From an uncultured delta proteobacterium (GTDB taxonomy: Bacteria > Desulfobacterota > WTBG01 > CAIYCZ01), in NCBI GenBank assembly GCA_903924805.1, contig CAIYCZ010000199.1:1-5020 (forward strand): DNA of 5,020 nucleotides, read 5' to 3'. Below, in pieces: positions 1-5,020 of this stretch. The translations under genes and the position numbers were made by a program. Position 1 is the first letter of the stretch. Each line of letters starts with the position of its first letter. The notes beneath the pieces are model-generated. The model was given only the letters and a program-made list of their open reading frames with translations, did not search any database and was not told the origin of the DNA.

Positions 1-906
1 GGTTATTACATTCTGGGAACACTGCTGCGCGGTCTGTTTTTTTTAACTAACCATCTGCCCAACAGTGCTATCTTCAGCTTTTCAAAACATGCTTCATCGC
101 TGTTTATGCGGTTTTCCCGGCGCTACCGCCGCAGAATCTCCAGAAATTTACAAATTGCCTTCGGCGATTCGTTTGACCGGCATGCAATAAATACTATTTC
201 CCGGACCCTGTCAGAAAATCTCGGCTTAAACTTTGCCGAAACCCTCGTCTCGGCAACACCCAAAAAGAAGTTGCTGCTTGACAGCATACAGATTCACGGC
301 ATTGAAAACCTTGATAAAGCCCTTTCCCAGGGCAAGGGAGTGCTGGCGTTCAGCGCCCATCTGGGCAATTTTACCCTGATCGGACTTAAAATGGCGGCTG
401 AAGGCTACCCGTTTCATATGCTGGTAAAGGATCCGCCCTACAGCGCAGTAACAGCAGCCCTCAGAATACTTCAGACAGGCCAGGGAGGGCGTTTCATTTA
501 CGTCGAGCCCTGGGAAAAGGCACTCCGCCAGATACTTTCCTGCTTAAGAAAAAACGAAATTGTGTGTATCCTTGCTGATGAGAAAAAAAGCCGCTCGGGT
601 GTGAATGTGGATTTTTTTGGCCATCCGGCGCCCACCGCACCGGGGCCTGCCGTGCTGTCTCTCAGGACCGGTGCGCCGCTGGTGCCGATTTTTATTGTGC
701 GGGAAAAGGATGGATTACATCATATTTATATAGAGCCACAGCTTGAAGTGCAGCTGAACGGAGATCGCTCTCAGGATATTCCCATTGTTATAAGCGCATA
801 TACTAAGGTCATTGAACAGTATATCCGGAGGTACACGGATCAGTGGTTCTGGATTAACAATCGCTGGAAAAAGAAAACAAGAGATAAAGCACTGCCTAAC
901 GCTTGA
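1..906 (+). CDS. LpxL/HtrB-family lipid A-type (lysophospholipid) acyltransferase, 5' partial
   Basis: Members of this family transfer an acyl chain from acyl-ACP onto a lipid A precursor or related lipid at the inner face of the cytoplasmic membrane. The frame is open from the first base, and 35 codons upstream of the first internal ATG (106) read as a normal family N-terminus: a hydrophobic anchor (GYYILGTLLRGLFFLTNHLP), then a basic stretch (RRYRRRISRNLQIAFGD). The ATG at 106 is therefore internal, and the true start lies left of the window. Of the 301 residues visible, the catalytic-histidine motif SAHLGNFT has His at about residue 120 (bases 358-360). Next come ADEKKSRSGVNVDFFG and the APGPAVLSLRTGAPLVPIF segment, both typical of the family, and a C-terminal QWFWINNRWK close to the usual QW.W...RWK ending. 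The family HX4(D/E) motif has Thr instead of the acid (bases 373-375). The tail is lysine-rich. Membership in the family is secure; the exact acceptor lipid is not known, so no symbol is given. Confidence 0.9.
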   Translation, partial: GYYILGTLLRGLFFLTNHLPNSAIFSFSKHASSLFMRFSRRYRRRISRNLQIAFGDSFDRHAINTISRTLSENLGLNFAETLVSATPKKKLLLDSIQIHGIENLDKALSQGKGVLAFSAHLGNFTLIGLKMAAEGYPFHMLVKDPPYSAVTAALRILQTGQGGRFIYVEPWEKALRQILSCLRKNEIVCILADEKKSRSGVNVDFFGHPAPTAPGPAVLSLRTGAPLVPIFIVREKDGLHHIYIEPQLEVQLNGDRSQDIPIVISAYTKVIEQYIRRYTDQWFWINNRWKKKTRDKALPNA

Positions 907-911
907 GACAT

Positions 912-1775
912 GTGAACACTAAAACCATCTCTTTACTCTTTATCATCTGTTTCAGTATCTCATGTTCATCCTTCACGACTCCCCGTGATAAAGAAATTGC
1001 CCTGCGCTGGAATAATAAGGATAAGCCGCCGGCTGTTGTAATTCTCCCCTTTACAAATACTACGGATGAAAAAGACATTAACGTAACCTTCAGACGGATC
1101 TTTGCCAATCAACTGAGCTCAAAAAATTATCGCGATTTAAAGCTCAACGAAGTAGATGAGGCGCTTTCAATTCTAGAGCTGACCTATGGCAAAAAATGGA
1201 AAGCGCTCACCCCGGTGAGTCTGGGGAAGCTGTTTCACTGCGACTTCCTCATATACGGGGAGATAAACAACTTCAGACGAATCTTTCTGGGCTTATATGC
1301 GCAAATGGCTATCGATGTGCATCTGAAGCTGGTGGGTACTTTCAGGGGAAAAACCATCTGGGAACGGGAGATGGTAAAGCGCTCTCACGAAGGCGGCATT
1401 CCGTTCAGCCCGTTTGGCCTTATTCCTGATTTTCTCCGCTGCGGTTTACACATGACTGAAGAGAATAAAGTTGCGCTTATTGAAAAGGCCTGCAGGGAAC
1501 TGATTGAGGAGTTCCCCAATCCTCCGAAGCCTGCGGTCTCGGTCTTTATTATCGAGATTCAGGTTGCTTCCTTTGCTGAAAAAAGCCGTGCACTAATAAT
1601 TAAGAAAGAGCTTAAGGCGCGGGGTTATGAAACACGGCTGGAAAAGGTTATTATTGCTAACAAAGAGTGGTATCGTGTTATAATGGGTCCTTATTACGAT
1701 ACAAAAGAGGCGGAGAAAATCAAGACAGTCATAGGAAATGACCCCCGGTTTCAGCCCATTTTTATACACTATTAG
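912..1775 (+). CDS. Lipoprotein with GNA1162/DUF799-like domain and C-terminal SPOR domain
   Basis: A predicted 287-residue envelope lipoprotein. Residues 1-17 (MNTKTISLLFIICFSIS) form a short signal peptide: a Lys, a hydrophobic core, then Cys18 as the likely lipidated residue. The lipobox FSIS-C is imperfect, with Ser rather than Leu at -3. Ser19 at +2 argues against inner-membrane retention by the enterobacterial Lol rule. Residues about 39-200 resemble the GNA1162/DUF799 family of putative lipoproteins: PPAVVILPFTNTTDE, a LGKLFHCDFLIYGEI segment, then a VHLKLVGTFRGKTIWE strand pair. Residues about 211-287 are a SPOR domain (IEIQVASF, ARGYETR, WYRVIMGPY), a fold that in other proteins binds glycan strands lacking stem peptides. 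An in-frame stop at 897-899 leaves only TTG 903 or GTG 912 as starts; GTG 912 is chosen because it gives a normal signal peptide. It begins 5 bases after the stop of the acyltransferase gene, so the two are probably co-translated. The SPOR call is strong, the DUF799 call moderate, and the function unknown. Confidence 0.82.
   Translation: MNTKTISLLFIICFSISCSSFTTPRDKEIALRWNNKDKPPAVVILPFTNTTDEKDINVTFRRIFANQLSSKNYRDLKLNEVDEALSILELTYGKKWKALTPVSLGKLFHCDFLIYGEINNFRRIFLGLYAQMAIDVHLKLVGTFRGKTIWEREMVKRSHEGGIPFSPFGLIPDFLRCGLHMTEENKVALIEKACRELIEEFPNPPKPAVSVFIIEIQVASFAEKSRALIIKKELKARGYETRLEKVIIANKEWYRVIMGPYYDTKEAEKIKTVIGNDPRFQPIFIHY
963..965 (+). other. Probable lipidation cysteine codon (lipobox FSIS-C)
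   Basis: The TGT codon for Cys18 follows a 17-residue hydrophobic leader and is followed by Ser-Ser. This is the expected site of diacylglyceryl transfer and signal peptidase II cleavage. The -3 residue is Ser instead of the usual Leu, Val or Ile, so the lipobox is not ideal. Cys13 lies inside the hydrophobic core and is a poorer candidate. Confidence 0.65.
1542..1772 (+). other. SPOR (peptidoglycan-binding) domain coding segment
   Basis: This segment encodes residues about 211-287 of the lipoprotein. It shows the SPOR pattern: a first strand IEIQVASF, a helix rich in Lys and Ala, ARGYETR, then WYRVIMGPY followed by a second helix that starts with an Ala/Glu/Lys-rich turn (DTKEAEKIK), and a closing strand (FQPIFIHY) at the C-terminus. 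By family knowledge SPOR domains bind denuded glycan strands at division sites or other wall-remodelling sites. Whether this one does so is inferred. Confidence 0.8.
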
Positions 1776-1863
1776 CGCCGGAACCCGTGCCGGAGAATTC
1801 AACGGGTACGTGGCACAGAATGCTCAATGCATAACAAACGGTTAACTATTTTAAAGATACACT

Positions 1864-2541
1864 ATGCGTATTTTGCTTGTTGAAGACGATACCGGAGCAT
1901 CCCGTTTTATCAGGAAGGGGCTTCATGAAAAAGGTTTTACGGTTGATGTAGCTTTTGATGGCGAGGAAGGTTTGCATCTGGCAACATCTCAATCCTATGA
2001 CATCATAATACTGGATATCATGCTTCCTGAGATGAGCGGATATGAAGTATTAAAAGGCATCAGGAAAAAGGGACTCATGGTGCCGGTCATTTTCCTCACG
2101 GCAAAGCATGAAAAGGAAGATGTTATCCATGGCCTTGAGCTTGGCGCAGATGACTATCTGGTTAAACCGTTCTCTTTTGCAGAGTTTCTCGCCAGAATAA
2201 AAGCAGTGCTCAGAAGAGGCCAGAAGGATAGCGAGCTCTCCCGGATGGCCATCGGTGACCTCACCCTCAACCTCATCAGCAGGACAGCACGAAGGGATGA
2301 CAGGGACATTGAACTGTCCGGGAAAGAATTTGCCCTTCTTGAATATCTTATGAGGAATGCCGGGCAGATACTTACCCGCACCATGATTCTGGAAAATGTC
2401 TGGGGGTATGAGTTTGACACCTCGAGCAACATCATTGATGTGCATATTAACCGGCTCAGGGCAAAAATAGATAAAGACTTCCAGCACAAGATGATCCACA
2501 CCATAAAGGGGGTAGGCTATGTCCTCAAAGAAAAGGATTAA
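1864..2541 (+). CDS. OmpR/PhoB-family (CusR-like) response regulator
   Basis: A 225-residue two-domain transcription factor of normal length. Residues 1-120 are a receiver domain with all expected active-site residues: acidic pair Asp8/Asp9, phospho-acceptor Asp51 (IIILDIMLP), Thr79 (FLTAK), Tyr98 and Lys101 (DDYLVKPF). Residues about 128-223 are an OmpR/PhoB winged-helix DNA-binding domain: ELSGKEFALLEYLMRN, LTRTMILENVWGY, a recognition-helix region SNIIDVHINRLRAKID and the wing IHTIKGVGYVL. The overall pattern (RKGLHEKGFTVDVAFDGEEGLHLA and LELGADDYLVKPFSFAEFLARI) is closest to the CusR/CopR heavy-metal regulators, but this is a subfamily resemblance, not proof of a metal signal. An in-frame stop at 1852-1854 constrains the start, making ATG 1864 the first good choice; its ribosome binding site is weak. 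It overlaps the kinase gene downstream, so the two form one operon and a cognate pair. Confidence 0.95.
   Translation: MRILLVEDDTGASRFIRKGLHEKGFTVDVAFDGEEGLHLATSQSYDIIILDIMLPEMSGYEVLKGIRKKGLMVPVIFLTAKHEKEDVIHGLELGADDYLVKPFSFAEFLARIKAVLRRGQKDSELSRMAIGDLTLNLISRTARRDDRDIELSGKEFALLEYLMRNAGQILTRTMILENVWGYEFDTSSNIIDVHINRLRAKIDKDFQHKMIHTIKGVGYVLKEKD
2507..2512 (+). promoter_or_regulatory. Shine-Dalgarno-like site for the histidine kinase ATG
   Basis: A purine run AGGGGG inside the 3' end of the regulator gene lies six bases before ATG 2519. This supports the upstream start of the kinase and hence translation from within the regulator reading frame. A second site, AAGGA at 2533-2537, sits five bases before an in-frame GTG at 2543 and would serve an alternative, 8-residue-shorter start. 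Confidence 0.6.
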
Positions 2542-3928
2542 TGTGTGGGGCAGGCTGGATGTAAAGCTCACCTTTTACTACACGACTATCTTTTTAATTT
2601 TATCAATCATGCTCTGTAGCTTTTTTTTCTACCGGGTCAATCGTAATCTCCTTAAACAGATTGACCGGATACTCATGGATGGAACCCTTGAATTTATTAA
2701 TACGGTAGAGAATGATGAACAGGATCTTCTGAGCATATGCCGGGCCTATGCAAAAGGCATGTCTGTCAGAAAACACTATCCTATCTATTTCAGGGTTTTG
2801 ACCCGCGATAATAAAGTTTATTTTGAATCTGAGAATACTCACGGACTTGCAGCATCGCCTTTTAAACCCAAACTTCACCCCCTCCTTGAATTTCTTAAGC
2901 TCCTCGGCCGCACGCACCCCTACCGCTACTATACAGACAAATTTACCATGCGCAATGGCACGAATTACACTATTCAGATGGCAGCAGACATCGAGCTCAT
3001 TAAATTAACCCTGCGCAATCTGCTGGAAAATATTTTAATTGTTATCCCGGTGCTGCTCATACTGAGTGTCTGGTGGGGATTGTTTGCTTTAAAAAAGTAC
3101 CGGGAAATTGTGGGTAACATTGTCAGGGTAACAAATCGCATCACCTCCCAGAACCTGCAGGAGCGGCTTACGGTCCCCGCGGTTAGCGATGAGCTGCAGC
3201 ACCTTATGGTAACCATCAATTCAATGATTGATCGCCTTGAAACGGCTTTACAGGAGGTCAAACAGTTTACCGCTGATGTCTCCCATGAGCTGAGAAACCC
3301 GCTGTTTGCCTTGAAGGGTGAGCTGGAAGTTGCACTGTCCCGGGAAAGAAGTGATGGGGAATACGGGGAGGCAATTTTGGAATCTCTGGAGCGAACCAAT
3401 CTCCTTATCAAGATGGTGAATGACCTGTTTTTAATCTCCCGCTTTGACATGAAAAAGATAGATATTAATTTGATTCATCTAAATCTCAGCGAGATAGTGC
3501 GGGACCTGTATAATTTTTTCCTGCCCATGGCGCAGGAAAAGAATCTACAGTTTTCAATTGAGCGTTGTGACGATATGCTTTTCCGCGGAGATAAAACCAG
3601 GATGCACCAGCTCTTCAGCAACCTGCTGGACAATGCCATAAAATTTACCCCGGAACAGGGAACGGTCACGCTCTCTTTGATTTCTTTGAACGGGTCAATA
3701 CAGTTTAAAGTCAGGGATACCGGCATTGGCATTCCCGAGGACGATATGCCCAATATATTTAACCGGTTTTACCAGAGTGATAAATCACGTTCCGGTGTGT
3801 CACGGGGTGCCGGGCTTGGGCTCCACATCTGCAAAAGGATTGTCGAGGCACATGGTGGGGATATTAAAGTGCAGAGCAATGAGGGGAACGGGGTAACCGT
3901 TATGGTGACGCTGCCGGTAAATGAATAA
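2519..3928 (+). CDS. Membrane sensor histidine kinase (HisKA/HATPase_c, HAMP), partner of the upstream regulator
   Basis: A 469-residue inner-membrane kinase that should autophosphorylate and pass the phosphate to Asp51 of the regulator. The order is: short cytoplasmic N-terminus; TM1 about 17-39; periplasmic sensor loop about 40-165; TM2 about 169-191; HAMP about 192-244; dimerisation/phosphoacceptor domain with His256 in FTADVSHELRNPLFALKGEL; then an ATPase domain. The ATPase shows the N box (SNLLDNAIKFTP, Asn368 and Asn372), the G1 box DTGIGIP (400-406), the F box FNRFYQSD and the G2 box GAGLGLHICKRIVEAHGG. Glu257 and Asn260 fit the E..N phosphatase motif, so it may also dephosphorylate its partner. 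No key catalytic residue is missing. The cytoplasmic part resembles CusS-type kinases, but the sensor loop shows no recognisable domain and no obvious metal-binding cluster. The start at ATG 2519 overlaps the regulator stop by 23 bases; GTG 2543 is an alternative. Confidence 0.95.
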   Translation: MSSKKRINVWGRLDVKLTFYYTTIFLILSIMLCSFFFYRVNRNLLKQIDRILMDGTLEFINTVENDEQDLLSICRAYAKGMSVRKHYPIYFRVLTRDNKVYFESENTHGLAASPFKPKLHPLLEFLKLLGRTHPYRYYTDKFTMRNGTNYTIQMAADIELIKLTLRNLLENILIVIPVLLILSVWWGLFALKKYREIVGNIVRVTNRITSQNLQERLTVPAVSDELQHLMVTINSMIDRLETALQEVKQFTADVSHELRNPLFALKGELEVALSRERSDGEYGEAILESLERTNLLIKMVNDLFLISRFDMKKIDINLIHLNLSEIVRDLYNFFLPMAQEKNLQFSIERCDDMLFRGDKTRMHQLFSNLLDNAIKFTPEQGTVTLSLISLNGSIQFKVRDTGIGIPEDDMPNIFNRFYQSDKSRSGVSRGAGLGLHICKRIVEAHGGDIKVQSNEGNGVTVMVTLPVNE

Positions 3929-3956
3929 CCGGGGAAAATCAAAAAAGGCTTTGTGA

Positions 3957-3991
3957 GCAGGGCAACCTTTCAAACAGGTTACTCCCCTTGC
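3957..3991 (+). other. Imperfect hairpin in the gap after the kinase gene
   Basis: A five-base stem AACCT (3964-3968) pairs with AGGTT (3976-3980) across a 7-base loop. It can be extended outward by GGG/CCC and GCA/TGC pairs with internal bulges. No T-run follows, so it is not a classical intrinsic terminator. It could be a weak terminator, an mRNA-stabilising hairpin at the end of the regulator-kinase message, or chance. It lies within the 114-base gap 3929-4042, where nothing else is supported. Confidence 0.3.
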
Positions 3992-4042
3992 ACTGACGCA
4001 GCATGTCTTTCCTGATGTCTATTACATGGTACCTGAGTCTCT

Positions 4043-5020
4043 ATGAAGATACTATTTATCTATCCCAATCTATATGCCCAGATAGGTTTTAATTATGGCG
4101 TGTCCTTCCTTTCTGCAGTGCTGAAGCAGGACGGCAATCAGACCGCGCTCCTCAACATCAATGAAAAGCTGGGATACCCTCTTGACCTTCCACGGATTAT
4201 TGAAGATATACGAGCGTTCAGTCCTGACCTCATTGCCTTCTCAGCAGTCACCAACCAGTTTCAGCATATAATCACTATTGCAACAGAAATCAGAAAACAT
4301 TTTAAGATGCCTCTTGTGTGCGGCGGTATCCATGCAACCATGACTCCAGAGGCCGTGCTTGAAACCGGACTGTTTGATTCAGTGTTTATTGGCGAGTGTG
4401 AATACGCGCTGAGAGACTATGTCCGGGCACTTGAGACTAAACAGGATACCGTATCCATCCCAAACACCTGGCACAAACGGAACGGGCACATAATAAAAAA
4501 CAACGTGGGTCCCTTCCCCGGCCTCGAAAGCCTCCCGTTTAAGGATTATGCGATATTTGATTTTCAGAAAATGATTGACGCTAAAAATGGATGGGTCGGT
4601 CTCATGGCTTCACGGGGATGTCCGTTCAGATGCACCTACTGCTTTAACCATCAGATAGCAAAGCGCTATAAAGATGAGCTGAATGTCCCATCTTCCGGTC
4701 TCAATTATATCCGTCACCACCCCGTTAAAAACGTCATAGATGAAATCATCTATCTTCAGAAAAACTATAAGAACATAAAAATGTATATCTTTGACGATGA
4801 CCTTTTTACCTTTAATGCAGACTATGTAAGGGAATTCTGTTCTGAATACAGGAAAATAACGCCCACACCGTTTGTTGCCAATGCCCACGTTCAGATTTTC
4901 ACGCCGGAGATAGCCCGGTGTCTGAAAGAAGCCGGCTGCAGGATTATCAAGTTTGGGATTGAAAGCGGAAGCGAGAGAGTGCGGAGAGAAATCCTCCACC
5001 GCCCTATGACCAATGAGGTA
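4043..5020 (+). CDS. B12-binding domain radical SAM protein, 3' partial
   Basis: The frame is open for 326 codons to the window edge, so the C-terminus is missing. Residues about 1-135 look like a cobalamin-binding Rossmann domain (MKILFIYPN start, GVSFLSAVLKQDG, PDLIAFSAVTNQF, LVCGGIHATMTPEAV, FIGECEYALRDYV). A radical SAM domain begins at about 185: ASRGCPFRCTYCFN carries the CX3CX2C cluster motif (Cys193, Cys197, Cys200) that ligates the [4Fe-4S] cluster. Further typical segments are KMYIFDDDLFTF (about 246-257) and IIKFGIESGSERVRREIL (about 301-318). Such enzymes cleave S-adenosylmethionine to start radical chemistry, often methylation or ring formation in lipid, cofactor or natural-product pathways. 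No DXHXXG motif for lower-ligand His coordination is visible, as in many relatives. An in-frame stop at 4034-4036 fixes ATG 4043 as the first start; the ribosome site (TGAG, 5 bases upstream) is weak. The substrate is not identifiable. It may be the first gene of a new unit, since a 114-base gap precedes it. Confidence 0.9.
   Translation, partial: MKILFIYPNLYAQIGFNYGVSFLSAVLKQDGNQTALLNINEKLGYPLDLPRIIEDIRAFSPDLIAFSAVTNQFQHIITIATEIRKHFKMPLVCGGIHATMTPEAVLETGLFDSVFIGECEYALRDYVRALETKQDTVSIPNTWHKRNGHIIKNNVGPFPGLESLPFKDYAIFDFQKMIDAKNGWVGLMASRGCPFRCTYCFNHQIAKRYKDELNVPSSGLNYIRHHPVKNVIDEIIYLQKNYKNIKMYIFDDDLFTFNADYVREFCSEYRKITPTPFVANAHVQIFTPEIARCLKEAGCRIIKFGIESGSERVRREILHRPMTNEV

Noticed and set aside
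106..108. ATG 106 as the start of the acyltransferase
   Set aside because: The 35 upstream codons are open to the window edge and encode a typical family N-terminal anchor, so the gene begins outside the window.
1783..1816. Inverted repeats ACCCGT/ACGGGT and GTGCC/GGCAC after the lipoprotein gene, as a terminator
   Set aside because: The two stems overlap and exclude each other, are only 5-6 bp, and no T-run follows.
1811..1830. Sigma-54-like element: TGGCAC followed by a downstream GC in the gap before the regulator
   Set aside because: The GG-to-GC spacing is 8 or 15 bases, not the required 10, and the -12 element has no TTGC. The regulator family does not need sigma-54.
1843..1855. TTAA-N5-TTAA motif just upstream of the regulator as an autoregulatory box
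   Set aside because: It is AT-rich and short, the spacing does not match a 10-11 base direct repeat, and no second copy was seen before the radical SAM gene.
2050..2571. A 173-codon open frame on the minus strand opposite the regulator
   Set aside because: It lies antisense to a clear response regulator with intact motifs; the translation shows no family features.
4003..4092. A 29-codon open frame beginning at ATG 4003, overlapping the radical SAM start, as a leader peptide
   Set aside because: No ribosome site, no recognisable composition, and most of its length lies inside the radical SAM coding region in another frame.
4610..4999. A 129-codon open frame on the minus strand near the right edge
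   Set aside because: The plus strand here encodes the radical SAM cluster motif and following conserved segments; the minus translation shows no domain.

Overview
The window comes from a Gram-negative bacterium. Three things point to this: a lipid A-type (LpxL/HtrB family) acyltransferase, a lipoprotein predicted to be outer-membrane or periplasm facing with a peptidoglycan-binding SPOR domain, and a CusRS-like two-component pair. The B12-binding radical SAM protein at the right edge, the moderate base composition and the gene mix would suit an anaerobe such as a Desulfobacterota or Nitrospirota member. That placement is a guess from gene content, not something the sequence proves.

All genes are on the + strand and tightly packed. 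Positions 1-906 hold the 3' part of an LpxL-like acyltransferase; its start lies left of the window. Its stop runs almost directly into a lipoprotein gene (912-1775) with a GNA1162/DUF799-like N-terminal domain and a C-terminal SPOR domain. An 88-base gap follows. Next comes a response regulator (1864-2541) and its sensor histidine kinase (2519-3928), which overlap by 23 bases. A 114-base gap containing one imperfect hairpin leads to a B12-binding radical SAM gene (4043-5020) that runs off the right edge.

The first two genes look like an envelope pair, one acylating a lipid and one a lipoprotein that may contact peptidoglycan; they are probably translated from one mRNA. The regulator and kinase form a standard phosphorelay whose signal is not evident. 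Whether the phosphorelay controls its neighbours cannot be read from the sequence.

No RNA gene, CRISPR array, insertion sequence, prophage remnant or attachment site was seen. There is no gene-free stretch above 114 bases. The most notable observations are a missing acidic residue in the acyltransferase catalytic motif, the DUF799-SPOR domain combination, and a lipoprotein start codon that must be non-ATG. I do not see convincing evidence for a wholly new biological system here.
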